Shown piece by piece: positions 36,907-49,402 of a stretch of 64,000 bases of DNA (position 1 is the first letter of the stretch; each line of letters opens with the position of its first letter). This DNA comes from Paraspadella gotoi (taxonomy: Eukaryota > Chaetognatha). A program made the position numbers and the translations under genes. The notes under the pieces were generated by a model. That model had not been told where the DNA came from, did not search any database, and was given only the letters and a program-made list of their open reading frames with translations. The stretch covers positions 14,221,515 to 14,285,514 of the forward strand of contig CM119264.1 in the NCBI GenBank assembly GCA_051294375.1, given 5' to 3'.

Positions 36907-37625
36907 CTCCCTGCAGGTGAAAGTGGCGTTGAGAGGGAGTGGAGAGTTTTTTTTTACGCGCCGCGGGGACCTCGAAATGCCAAAGATCGTAAGAAAGAAA
37001 AAAATCTCCTTAAGTCAGTTTGGCTCAAGCTGCTTTTGCCTCGAGTAGTAAACAGCGAAGCACAACTTTTTCCTATAACCGAAAACCGAAGGAGGAAAAA
37101 AACAAATCTTGCCTCAAAATTCACCTGCATTTTTTGTGTGCGTGTGTGTGTGTAGGGGGGGGATTGTTGTGTCGACTTGTGAGGAAATGTTTGTTGGTTG
37201 GGCAAACGATTCTTGCGCATCTTTCATCCTTGATGACAAACGTCATTATTTTTTTTTTGTGTCGCCTCAAAACAGCGGGCGTTCATTGTGCTTTCGCAGG
37301 CTGAAGGTGTGTTTCCTTTATTTTCGGCTGCAGAGTTTGTTTTGGGTTTACCTTTTTTTTTTTAAAGTTATGTTTATTGCGCTTGGCAAAGTAACAAACG
37401 TTGTTCGCTCGTTTTTGGTAACTCGATAAAAACACCGAAATCCATAACTCGGAAAATCCGTTAAAAAAACTGATGCCAAAAGTCATAATGAAAACTTGAA
37501 AAGCAAAACAAGAAGCAAAGAGAAGAAAAAAAATCTGAAGTAGGAAGAAACCATGAGCCGAAAGCCAGTGGAGACCGAAATAGACCAGCAGAAGATGTTC
37601 GGTCATAACCCATAATGCGCCTCGA
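35146..37625 (+). repeat. Direct duplication, copy 2 (cleaner)
   Basis: Shorter version of 32187-35084 with fewer inserted bases. It contains a GA-rich tract (35464-35653), a GAC/GAT-rich stretch (35780-36070) and a pure (CT)n tract (36819-36910). The preceding 35110-35155 matches 27400-27455, so this copy has the satellite's left flank joined directly to the duplicated segment, without the satellite. No gene recognised. Confidence 0.88.
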
Positions 37626-37632
37626 CGTTTTT

Positions 37633-38297
<665 letters not shown>

Positions 38298-38387
38298 GCA
38301 ACCTCTCTGGCCTCAAAATGCCTCTCTGGCCTCAAAAGGTTTCTCTGGCCTCAAAATGCCTCTCTGGCCTCAAAAGGCCTCTCTCCT
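38298..38387 (+). repeat. 20-bp minisatellite with a two-unit alternation
   Basis: Four to five copies of a 20-bp unit (CCTCTCTGGCCTCAAAATGC). Units end alternately in AAAATG and AAAAGG, giving a 40-bp higher-order period. One copy has TTTCTCT in place of CCTCTCT. Confidence 0.92.
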
Positions 38388-38506
38388 TTTTCCTCATCGA
38401 CTCGACTTAATTAGACGCGGAAATATTCGAAAGGTTCGGAGTTCGAAGGTCGCGACCTCTGAGGTCAAAACGCGGCGTCGCTTAAACCAGACAAACGGAG
38501 TTTGCA

Positions 38507-38507
<1 letters not shown>

Positions 38508-38542
<35 letters not shown>
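38508..38542 (+). repeat. (GTC)n trinucleotide repeat
   Basis: Pure GTC/CGT tract, about 11 units. Confidence 0.95.
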
Positions 38543-38719
38543 CAAACTATTTCAGTTGCTCTGGTTGTTTCCTTGGAAGAGAAGGCTGTTTCTTTCCCTC
38601 GTGGTCGTTTTAGTTTTGATGTTTGGTGTAACAAAATATTACGCTTTGTTCAAACCTAAATTGAGGGGTTCCCTCGTTTCCGAACTTCGTCCAGTAATCA
38701 CCAGTGTTCGTTGTCTTTA

Positions 38720-38753
<34 letters not shown>

Positions 38754-38760
38754 CGTCGAC
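38720..38760 (+). repeat. (CGT)n trinucleotide repeat
   Basis: Pure CGT tract of about 11 units, ending in CGACGTCGAC. Confidence 0.95.
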
Positions 38761-38874
38761 CTCATTACCGCTTTCATGTTTTCTCGTTTGAGTCTCCGCT
38801 GATGTCACCCTCGTCCCCAGTTGCGTCGACCTTGACGTTGTCTTTCTGGATGTCGTCATCGTCATTATTGTCGT

Positions 38875-39085
38875 CTTCGTCATCGTTATCATCATCATCA
38901 TCATCATCATCATCATGCGTCATCAACCATCTCATTATGCATCAACCATCACCATCAATATCCAATCATCATCATCATCATCATCATCTTCATCATCATC
39001 ATCAATCATAAATCATCATCATCATCATAATCATCCTCGTCATCATCATTCTCATCATCATCACCATCACCATCATCATCGGGGT
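38875..39085 (+). repeat. (CAT)n trinucleotide cluster
   Basis: Several CAT/ATC tracts (38887-38916, 38965-39005, 39010-39085) separated by short unique pieces. Open frames give polyserine or polyhistidine, depending on frame. Confidence 0.93.
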
Positions 39086-39224
39086 CTTTTTAAGCCGAGT
39101 CCCGATCGTCATTAACTGAATGCGTCCACTCGGCGGCGAATGTCACGACGGTCGTCGTCGTTTGTCCCCGTCACTGTCAGTCCGGGTGTCGTTGAGGTCA
39201 AGCCGAAACCGGTCCCGCGCTATA

Positions 39225-39277
<53 letters not shown>
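39225..39277 (+). repeat. (GTC)n trinucleotide repeat
   Basis: Pure GTC tract of about 17 units. Confidence 0.95.
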
Positions 39278-39279
<2 letters not shown>

Positions 39280-39589
39280 AAGCCGTTTTTGTTGACCCTC
39301 GATCTTCAGTGTTTCAGTGGTTACAATATTTTTTTGTAGCGAAGAAATACACGTGTACTTATGTAAAAGCCGTAAATATTAAAATTTATTCTAGAAAGAA
39401 AATTTTGTTAAAAAACTAAATCTGTCCGTGTTCTAACCCATAAAAGATTTTAACAATAGTTTTCAGTCCAAACTTCTGAATATTCCACGAATAATATTGC
39501 CACCCAGTTCCGTGTTGATCGCCACGAGTTGCCAGCTGAAGCCATCCAATGAGATAGATTACTATTCGTCGACATCATTCGCCATCCGC

Positions 39590-39640
39590 CGCCGCAGCGC
39601 CGTCGCCGCCGCCGCCGCCGCATCGACCGCCGCCGCCATT
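39590..39640 (+). repeat. (GCC)n trinucleotide tract
   Basis: GCC/CGC tract with CGTC and CATCGA interruptions. Confidence 0.85.
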
Positions 39641-39755
39641 TTGATCGGATCCAGATTTCCATTTCTGCTTCCATTTCTTCATTTCACATTTCTCCACGAA
39701 ATGGCTTCTCACAAGATCCTCTTCTAAACCACATTTTGTTCTTTTTTTTATTTCG

Positions 39756-39763
39756 AGGACGAT

Positions 39764-39795
<32 letters not shown>

Positions 39796-39841
39796 CGACG
39801 ACGACGACAACGACGACGAGGACGACGAGGACGTCGAGGGG
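39756..39841 (+). repeat. (GAC)n trinucleotide repeat
   Basis: GAC tract of about 28 units with GAT and GAG variants. It is the reverse complement of the GTC tracts at 38508, 38720 and 39225, so the cluster changes strand polarity here. It would code for poly-aspartate in one plus frame, but no flanking exon is recognisable. Confidence 0.93.
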
Positions 39842-39908
39842 GAAGAAGACGACCGAGACGTCGAAGACAGTTATCCTTTGTTCGAAAAACTCGGATCGTT
39901 CTTTTTTG

Positions 39909-40038
<130 letters not shown>

Positions 40039-40503
40039 CTCAGATGAATAAAAGTAAGAAGAAAATCGTTTTTTCATTTCCGATTTAGTCTTTGAAGAAA
40101 GATAAAGATAATGGTGACGCGTTGAGAAAAAAGGAAAGAAAGAGAAAGGAAAAAAGAAAAGAGTGAAGAGAGAGAAACAGAAAGGGAGGGAGAAAGAGAT
40201 AAAGAACAGACAGAGGGAGACAGAGAGAATCAGAGAGAGACAAAGAGAGAGAGAGAGCATCTGCTTCTTCTTCTCTTCAAATATTCCAAAAATTCTTTTA
40301 AATTTTGAAGAATATAATAGAAAAATATGAAATAGATTTGATTTTATTTTCCCTCTGCTTTTAAAATTTAATTCTTCATTCCCTCCGAAATTCCTATTTT
40401 CAGAAATTTTTATTTTAATCTTTCAATCTCTGCTTTCTTCCTCACCTCCAATTCCCTATCTCAATCTTATATCCGGAAATTCAAAAAAAAAAAAAAAAAA
40501 AAA

Positions 40504-40658
40504 NNNNNNNNNNNNNNNNNNNNNNNNNNNNNNNNNNNNNNNNNNNNNNNNNNNNNNNNNNNNNNNNNNNNNNNNNNNNNNNNNNNNNNNNNNNNNNNNN
40601 NNNNNNNNNNNNNNNNNNNNNNNNNNNNNNNNNNNNNNNNNNNNNNNNNNNNNNNNNN
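40504..40658. other. Assembly gap, 155 N
   Basis: Bounded by poly-A on the left and CTCTCTCT on the right. Confidence 0.95.
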
Positions 40659-41082
40659 TCTCTCTCTCCTTCAGATTTTTTTCCCCAGGCTCGTCGGCGC
40701 TTGATGTTCCTCGTCGTTGGCATTTCGGATTTTGACAAACGAGCCTTTGTCGTGAAAAACTTCACGTGAAAAATGTGATGGGAAAAGTTTGAGACGCTTT
40801 CAGTTTTCCTTCTCTCTATTTTCTCGCTTCTTCGTCTCTCTTTCTCTTTCTCTTTTTCTCCTTAGCTTTTCTCCCGAAATTACTTCTTCTACAACAATTT
40901 TTTGTCTTTTTTTATCCGGTGTCTTTTTTAAGATTCGTTTTTAAAATTAGGAATATGTCTGAAAAACATTTTTTTTACTACACAAGAACAAAATATTTAA
41001 GAAAAATTGAAATGAGATGAAATGTATAAAATTGTATATACTAATCCAAATAAAGCTCTCCTTTTTTCCCTTCCCCCCCTCT

Positions 41083-41262
41083 NNNNNNNNNNNNNNNNNN
41101 NNNNNNNNNNNNNNNNNNNNNNNNNNNNNNNNNNNNNNNNNNNNNNNNNNNNNNNNNNNNNNNNNNNNNNNNNNNNNNNNNNNNNNNNNNNNNNNNNNNN
41201 NNNNNNNNNNNNNNNNNNNNNNNNNNNNNNNNNNNNNNNNNNNNNNNNNNNNNNNNNNNNNN
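41083..41262. other. Assembly gap, 180 N
   Basis: Bounded by a C-rich, CT-ending sequence on the left and ATTATTTTTTTT on the right. Confidence 0.95.
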
Positions 41263-41748
41263 ATTATTTTTTTTCTCTCATTTTTTTATATCGAAAAAAG
41301 AGAATTTCTTCATTATGACGGGCGCCCAAGGGACGCGGAACGGGTGGGTGATTTTCGGGTGGGGTCGAGGACCGAGGAAGGAGAGGAAGCGAGACGGCGG
41401 ATGAAAGTTCAGTTGCGGTCTCGAGCCTGTGGCCTGTGGAGGTGTGGGGCTGTGGCCTGCGTATCCGTGGCGCACCGGGGTTTTGAGCTCTTGAGGTTTC
41501 GCCTGTCGATGAGAAGGAGAACAGAGCGGTTTTTTTTTTGTTTTTTTTTTTCGAGCCAGTGGCTGACGTCGAGAGGATCGATGGGAGGAAGGAAGGGTGA
41601 AGACTGAGGAAAGGATGTTGGCTTTAAAAAGGAAAGTGGGAAATGATGGAATGAGCGAATGGGGATCGAAAGGGAAGTGGGGAAAATGATTTTAGAGAAT
41701 GCCGTGGATAGAAACAATGGAGAGACGATGGATGAGTGAAAATGGAAA

Positions 41749-42380
<632 letters not shown>

Positions 42381-42382
42381 GC

Positions 42383-42650
42383 TCTCCTCTTTCTTTCTCT
42401 TTCTCTTTCTCTTTCTCTCTTACTCTTTCTCTCTCTCTCTTTTNNNNNNNNNNNNNNNNNNNNNNNNNNNNNNNNNNNNNNNNNNNNNNNNNNNNNNNNN
42501 NNNNNNNNNNNNNNNNNNNNNNNNNNNNNNNNNNNNNNNNNNNNNNNNNNNNNNNNNNNNNNNNNNNNNNNNNNNNNNNNNNNNNNNNNNCTCTCTCTCT
42601 CTCTCTCTCCTTCTCTCTTTCTCTCTATTTTTTCTCTCTCTCTGGCTGAT
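42383..42650 (+). repeat. CT-rich tract containing a 147-N gap
   Basis: CTTTCT and CTCT tracts flank the gap at 42444-42590. The gap is most likely more of the same repeat. Confidence 0.9.
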
Positions 42651-42887
42651 TTATTTTTCTTTTCAAGAAAAAAGACAAAAAAAGGCCTCTGAAATGTGCG
42701 AAACAAAAAGACAAAAAATAAGAAGCAACAAAGAAAATAGGAACGAAACAAAACGAACAAAAAATGCTAAATAAGAAAAAAAAAAGAAAGAAGACGCCAA
42801 AAACAGAGAGCGAAAAAAAACCCGCGACAAGAACAAAGAAAAGGAAAGAAAAAAAAAAATATTTCTTTTGTTGAGGAAGAAGGAATG

Positions 42888-43975
42888 ATTTTCCTCCTCT
42901 CCCCTCTCCCTCCTCCCCCTCTTTCCCCTCCTCCCCCTATTTCTTTCTCTTCCCTCTCTTTCCTCCCTTCTCTTCCTCTTTCCTCCTCCTCCGCTTCTTT
43001 CCTCCCTTCCACCACCCTCTTTCCTCCCCCTCCTCTCTTCTCATTCCGTTCTTTCCTCCCTCCTACTCCTTCTCTTCCTCCTCCCCATCTTTTCTTCCTC
43101 TTCCCCCTCTTTCCTCCTCCTCCTCTTTCCTCCCTCCTCCCTCTTTTTAAACTCGATCCCCCCTTCTTTCCTCCCTCCTTCCTCTTTCCTACCCCTGTTC
43201 CCTCCCTCCCCCCCTCTTTCCTCCTTCCTCCTCCTTCTTTCCCTCCCTCTCTTCCCTCTTTACTGCGCTCCTCCTCCTCTTCTTTCCTCCTCCCCCTCTT
43301 TCATACCCCGCTGTTCCTCCCTCCCTCCCCTCCATTTTCCTCCTTCCCTCCTCCTCCTCTAATTCTCCCCCCTCTTTCTCCTCTCCCTTTCCCCCCCCTC
43401 TTTCCCCTCCCCTCTTTCCTCCCTCAATCCTCCCGTCTAATCTCTCTCCTCTTTCCTCTACTCCTCCCGACCTGTTTCCTCCCCTTCCTCCCTCCTCTCC
43501 TCTAACTCCCTCTGTTCTCCTCCCTCTCTCCCTCTTCTCCCCTCCTTTTTCTCCCCTCTCCTTTTCCTCCCTCCTACCTCCTCCTTCTCCCCTTTCCCTC
43601 CCCTCGTTTCCTCGCTCTCTCCCTCTTTCCCTGCCCCCTCTTTCCTCCCTCCTACTTACTCTATCGTTCCCCTGTTTCCACTCCCTCTCCCCTCTTTCCT
43701 CCCACTCTTTCCTTCCTCCTCCTCCCTCTATCCCCCCTCTTTCTCCTCCCTCCTCCTCCTTTTTCCCTCCCCTCATTTCCCTCCCTCCTCCTCCCTTTCT
43801 CCCCCTCTTTCCTCCTCCTCCCCCTCTTCTTTCCTCCCTCCTCCTCCTCTATATCCTCCCCTCTCTTTCCTCCCTATTCTCCCTTTCCGTCTCCCCTATT
43901 TCTCTCCTCTACTCCGCCTTTCCTCCTCTCCTCCCTCCTTTACCCGCTCTTTCCTCCTTCGGTCCTCGTCCCCGC
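42888..43975 (+). repeat. 1.1-kb polypyrimidine minisatellite tract
   Basis: Almost exclusively C and T on the plus strand, made of degenerate units such as CCTCCTCCTCTTTCCTCCCT (roughly 18-25 bp). The long plus-strand (42885-43505) and minus-strand (43189-43776) open frames are repeat artefacts. A homopurine-homopyrimidine tract this long can form triplex (H-DNA). Confidence 0.92.
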
Positions 43976-44846
43976 TTTTTTCCGCCGTGGAGGACAAGAG
44001 AGTAGGAAAGCGGGAAACGTCTTCTTCGATGCTCGAACAGAAGATGGATTAATGCCGCAAATTAGGGTGTAGCGTCTTCTTCTCTCTTCCTTCTCTTCTT
44101 CCTTTCCTTCGGCCGATGGGAATTGGGTTGGGGGGGTTTAGAAGTGGGAACCGGCAGTTGGCGGGGGATATTGGTAGAAATGGGGAAAATTGTTGTTGGG
44201 GAACTAGGGGAGGGGGGAGGGGACGATGGATGAGTGGAAAAGTGCTTAAGAGGGAATAAAGAGGGGCTAGTTTTCCTTCTTCAAAGGTCTGACTTGCTTA
44301 AAATTAATTTGATATTTTGTTTTTGTGGCCCGTTAAACCGCTCGATCGGAAATAAGGCAAACCTATATTTTGGAATCAGAAATCAGAAAGTTTGCGCTAC
44401 ATCTTGTTATTGGTCGAAAGTATGTCGTGTTCAAGGCACAAGGGAAATTAAAGAAATCTAAATTTAAAAAGCAACCAAGGAGGTAAATTTGTAAAGTTTC
44501 TAAATTTACTTTACACAAATATTTTTTTATATTCACTGCGCCATTGTCACCCCCAGCTTGTTTCACGATTTGTCTAAACAATTCCACGCGCTGATTTTTA
44601 TGTCACTTTTGTCACATATTTTCAATGATAAGAATTGCATCTTAATTGTTTTAAGAAACTATCCCCGGATTTTACACTTTTTATTTTTATGAGAGAACCC
44701 CATAAAGAAGGGGCTGTATTCTAGGCTCCTGAGGGACGAGCGAGGCAGAAATCAAAGAGAAGAAAAAAAAAAAAAGAGAGAGAGAGAGAAAAAAAAAGGA
44801 GAAACCCAAGCTGAAACGAATTGGGTGGACTGGAGGGAAGGAGGGA
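43940..44846 (+). repeat. Direct duplication, copy 1
   Basis: Homologous to 44872-45727. It begins inside the polypyrimidine tract (CTCTTTCCTCCTTCG) and continues through AGATGGATTAAT, the G-rich patch near 44130-44220, an AT-rich stretch and a GA tract. It ends at the 25-N gap. Extra single bases relative to copy 2 suggest less-corrected sequence. Confidence 0.9.
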
Positions 44847-44871
44847 NNNNNNNNNNNNNNNNNNNNNNNNN
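44847..44871. other. Assembly gap, exactly 25 N
   Basis: Separates the two copies of the 44-45.7 kb duplication. Copy 2 starts on the far side inside the same pyrimidine repeat. Confidence 0.95.
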
Positions 44872-45727
44872 TCCCCTTTCCTCCCCCTCTTTCCTCCCTC
44901 CTTCCCCTCTTTCCTCCTTCGTCCCGCTTTTTTTCCGCCGTGGAGGAAAGAGAGTAGAAGCGGGAAACGTCTTCTTCGATGCCTCGAAACAGAAGATGGA
45001 TTAATCCGCAAATTAGGGTTGTAGCGTCTCTTCTCTCTTCTTCTCTTCTTCTCTTCCTTCGTCCGATAGGGAATTGGTTGGGGGGGTTAGAAGTGGGACC
45101 GGCAGTTGGCGGGGGATATTGGTAGAATGGGGAAAATTGTTGTATGGGGACTGGGGAGGGGGGAGGGACGATGGATGAGTGGAAAAGTGCTTAAGAGGGA
45201 ATAAGAGGCTAGTTTCTTCAAAGGTCTGAACTTGTTAAAATTAATTTGATATTTTGTTTTGCCCGTTAACCGCTCGAATCGGAAATAAGCAAAACCTATA
45301 TTTTGGAATCAGAATCAGAAGTTGCGTACATCTTGTTATTGGTGAAAAGTATGTCGTGTTCAAGCAAGGGAAATTTAAATCTAAATTTAAGCAACCAGGA
45401 GGTAAAATTTGTTAAGTTTCTAAATTACTTTACGAAAATATTTTTTTATATTCACGCGCTTGTCACCAAGCTTGTTCACGATTGTCTACATTCACGCGCG
45501 ATTATGTCAACTTTTGTCAACATATTTCAAATAAGAATTGCATCTTAATTGTTTTAAGAAAATAATCCCGGATTTTAACTTTTATTTTATGAGAGAACCC
45601 ATAAGATGGGGCTGTATTCTAGGCTCTGAGGGACGAGCGAGGAGACAAAAGGAAGAAAAAAAAAGAGAGAGAGAGAGAAAAAAAAAGGAGACCAAAAGCT
45701 GAAACGAATTGACTGGAGGAAAGGAGG
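44872..45727 (+). repeat. Direct duplication, copy 2
   Basis: Second version of 43940-44846 with small indels. The AT-rich part (45230-45560) has a few short deletions or insertions relative to copy 1. No gene seen in either copy. Confidence 0.88.
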
Positions 45728-45837
45728 AAAGAAAAGCGAGAAGAAGTCTGCGGAGGAAAGTTGAGTGACGCTTGGCATTTAAGAGGTTAGCGATTTGAAA
45801 GGATTTGGAGAGAAAAAAAATATTGCGTTGCGAAGAA

Positions 45838-46003
45838 NNNNNNNNNNNNNNNNNNNNNNNNNNNNNNNNNNNNNNNNNNNNNNNNNNNNNNNNNNNNNNN
45901 NNNNNNNNNNNNNNNNNNNNNNNNNNNNNNNNNNNNNNNNNNNNNNNNNNNNNNNNNNNNNNNNNNNNNNNNNNNNNNNNNNNNNNNNNNNNNNNNNNNN
46001 NNN
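45838..46003. other. Assembly gap, 166 N
   Basis: Flanks are GCGAAGAA and GAGAAGTC; content unknown. Confidence 0.95.
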
Positions 46004-47800
46004 GAGAAGTCTTAAATCGATGGGTCGGCCGAAGCCAGAAAATCTGTCAAAAACAAGTGAAGCATTTCACTAAAGATACATAACAGTTAGATAAAAGATA
46101 TATCATACATACTACAGCGTTTTAAACGAATCTATAATAAAAATAACACCTGTTAAACTATAGCCTCGCAAATTTTTAAATATTTGAGGACTTCGTTAAT
46201 CCTAAACTAACGAAATCATATTTAACTAAGTAACAATAAAAAAAATAAAAATAGGCCTGCAAATTACTATTGCGAATCAAAGATCTTCAATCAGCCATTT
46301 TCGATTACAGCCACGCGACGACCCAGTGAGTCAGCGAGACAGCCCACCGGCCCCAGCCAACTAAGCCACAATCTCTCTCTAATCGCCAGGGAAAACGATG
46401 CCCCAGATGGGAAAATGGCCGTCTTGCCAATTACGGGCTGCGAAGGTGTGAGGGATTCATTTCGGTTTAAGACGATGGAAATGGCGGGAAAGATAAAGAG
46501 GAAGAGAGACTAGAGACGATTATTGTGACAAAGACCAATAAAGATTCTCTGAAAAATCTTCAGAGAAACCTGCGGCTCCTGAGTAAAAAAGTAAAATTGA
46601 CGCTGATGGCAACGATGCTTAGAAAAGCGATACTCTGCATAGAAATGTACTTGGCAATCTAAATTTAAACATTTCATCACGCATTATCAGAAAAAAAAGA
46701 AGCCAAATATAGCAAGCACTATGAGCTTTAGTTGATAGGGATGACGACGACGGCGACAACAACGTTTTCTCTCTGGCCGAGAACAAAGACGAGGACGACG
46801 ATAAAGACGACGACGACGACGGCGAAGACGACGATGACGAAGACGACGATGGCGAAGACGATGATGGCGAGGCATTTCGCCCGGTTGAGAAAAAAAATAA
46901 TTTGGGGAGGAAGAGGAGAAATAAAAAGGGGAGGAGAGGCGAGCGTTGAGGGGGGAGGGGAAGGAGGCGAAGAAAGAGGTTCCGGCGACCATGACATTTT
47001 TCCGTTAAGGATAACCGCTTCTCAGTTCTCAGGCTTCAATCTGCCGTCCTTCTCTTTTTCTTCAGCTCTTCCTCCTCCTCCTCCTCCTCTTCCTCCCACC
47101 CCCTAAAAAGGTCACGCGGTCTTCTCACGGCGTCTGTGCGCCACGAGGATTTCCCCGATTTCCGCCCCGCCTGCGAGAAGGTCAATGGAGTGGCATGCCG
47201 CGCGCCAAGGAGGGGGAGAGGGGAAACGAGAGAGAGAGAGCAGGAAAGAGAGAGAGGCAAGTGCTTGGATGGCGCGGAACGGGACATTTAAAGCCAGGCC
47301 TGTTACAGCTGGCATCATACAGTGTTAGCGGGCTCGCGAAGGTCATACCATTCTGATTTATTCTAGCGGCTCCAACAGAATTTCACTCCGCCGATCCAAG
47401 AGTCTTACTCATAAAAAAAGAGGGGAGAGAGAGAGGGAGAGAGAGAAGCATGGCCATTTGGCCAATCATAAGAAAAGGCGGATCTCAGAAAATAAGTGGG
47501 TATGTTGTGATTGTAAGATCTAGATCTGCAAGAGCACGCAGAGAGCAGTAGAGGGAGAGAGAGAAGAGTTAGAAGAAGAGAGAGAGAGAGAGAGAGCTCA
47601 CCTCACGAGAGCTTCCTATTGCTTCTTGTCATTCGCACAGCTCGAGTTGAAGAATTGATTAGAAATTAATTTTTTTTGGTTTCTTTCCTATAAACAAATA
47701 TACTAATAAATCTCACTACTATCAATTGACTTATAGTGAATCCCTCAGTAGAGCGAAGCGGAAATCATATGTTATCTGTCGATCTATTGGATTAGAGATT
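46004..47800. other. Complex sequence with GAC-rich patch, no gene recognised
   Basis: Composition is more balanced than elsewhere. It includes a GAC/GAT-rich patch (46740-46870), a (CTC)n run (47068-47095) and GA tracts (47412-47447, 47550-47600). No conserved exon, splice-bounded frame or RNA gene could be identified. Confidence 0.4.
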
Positions 47801-47807
47801 AGATAGA

Positions 47808-48386
47808 TTGGATCGCTTTAGAATTTATTGGATCGGTAATTTGACTACGAAAACTTTTATTTTTTACAAATATCCCGTTACACCGACATGGCGTTCATAC
47901 GGTCTCGTCGCCCGTCAGGCTATCAGAGCGCTACATCCGGCTTTCCGACGGCATTATTACCGCCAGAATTTACTTATCTGCGCGCGCATTAGCGCATCGG
48001 TCGAAACAACGTCAATGAGACCCGCACATGACAAAGCACGAACCGGTGGAGATTATACAACCGACCTTTACGCCGGAAGAGAGACAGCGAAGGCTGAAAT
48101 GAGAAGAGTGCACCGTGGTGACCAGATGGGTGAGTGGAGAGAGGTATGTGTCCGTAAGATTGAGACTGAGAAAGGCGCCAAGAGGCACGGACCGGGTAGC
48201 AACGATGAAGGAGAGGACGAGCGGATAGGGCAACGGATTGTAAAGAAGGGAACGGACCCGTCGAGCAGGACGAATAAGAAGACGAGGCGCGGAGAGGGAG
48301 AGGTAGGACAGAAGCGAAGGTGTCAATTGGAGGATCGAGACGTCGGAGTCGGAGCCAGGGGTAGACAAGCGGAATTGAAAAGATAG
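47808..48386 (+). other. Best ordinary-looking open frame (192 codons), unrecognised
   Basis: This frame is not built from simple repeats, unlike nearly all others here. The first half is mixed in composition. The second half (from about residue 95) is rich in Arg, Lys, Glu and Gly. I see no signal peptide, membrane segment, zinc knuckle or enzyme motif. The minus strand is also open over 47989-48450, which weakens a coding reading. Another plus-strand frame (48537-48845) and a minus-strand frame (48529-48975) follow. It could be a fragment of a decayed retroelement, an untranslated CpG-rich region, or chance. Confidence 0.15.
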
Positions 48387-49325
48387 GACGGGATCCGACC
48401 TGTCGCCGAGTCTCACTGGCAACGATGGGAAGGAGGAAGGACGGACCCACGGGGGAGGCACCGCGGGAGAGGGCTAAGGCACGGATTAGGATAGGATAGG
48501 GAACGGAGTTGCCGGATGGGGGGGAGGGTCACATAAGTGAGGATTTGTATCTTGGTAGAGAGGATGGACTCCAGTGCGATGAGTCAATACGGTGGATTGC
48601 GAAGGAAGACGAGCCCACCTCCGAGTACGCAACGGGATGAAGAAGCAACGACGGGTACGTCAGCCATCCGGATTGAAGACGACGGGGTCCACGTGGCGTA
48701 TCCAGGAGCATCCAGTCTACGCCTTTCGGCGGTCGGTTCGAGGCGTATAAGTAGTTTTCAGCAACTTGAAAGTATATACCCGACGAGTGGCGAACGGAAT
48801 TATGAAGACGACGACCCATCTCGGAGCGGCAAAAGGCGACGATAACAGAGAAAGCTGTGTGACGGAAGGGGAACAGTTGTCCTTGATTGTATTGTGACGC
48901 TCCTCTCACCCCGTTGATCCGATGTTTCGTGAGCGCGGTTGTTGCTGCTGGGGAGACAGAATCGCCCATGGTCAATCTTAAGAGTCCATCTTCTCCGCCG
49001 CGGCGTCTACTTTAGCGTCTGACTTCTTCTTCCGACTCCTTACATTTCAGGTCTCTCTCATCCATCATTCTCTTCTTCTAAGGTCTTTCGCATTCTTTTC
49101 TTACTTCTCTCTCTCCTGTTATCTCGGAGTTCCAACTTTTCCTATCCTTCCTCGGCCCATCGTTCGACTTGTGACCACACCAGAGCGAGAGGCAGTTTGA
49201 TGCCGGGGTTCGAGCCTGAGGGGCTGTTGATTATCCTACTGCGGTAAGACCCTCGTTAATTCCAGGGGGTTTAGAAGTTTGAGGCTTCCGTCTTGCCGGT
49301 AAGCCTCTCGAAGTGAGAATGGAAG
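48387..49325. other. Complex sequence, no gene recognised
   Basis: Balanced composition with open frames on both strands but no motif I can name. GGGGTTCGAGCCT at about 49205 resembles a pol III B box, but there is no plausible A box or T-stem pairing. Confidence 0.35.
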
Positions 49326-49402
49326 GGAGAGAGAGAGAGAGAGAGAAGAGAGAGAGAAGAGAGAGAGAAGGGAGAGGGAGAGAGAGAGAGAGAGAGAGAG
49401 AG
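49326..49402 (+). repeat. (GA)n tract
   Basis: GA dinucleotides with AA and GG interruptions. Confidence 0.92.

Noticed and set aside
42885-43776. Long proline/serine-rich (plus) and glycine/arginine-rich (minus) open frames
   Set aside because: They come from the polypyrimidine tract and its complement, with both strands open at once.
46968-46986. Retroviral-type primer binding site (GGCGACC word)
   Set aside because: Seven-base match only, with no adjacent long terminal repeat or gag/pol sequence.
49190-49270. Possible tRNA or tRNA-derived SINE (GGGGTTCGAGCCT resembles a B box)
   Set aside because: No matching A box at the right distance and no T-stem or acceptor pairing.
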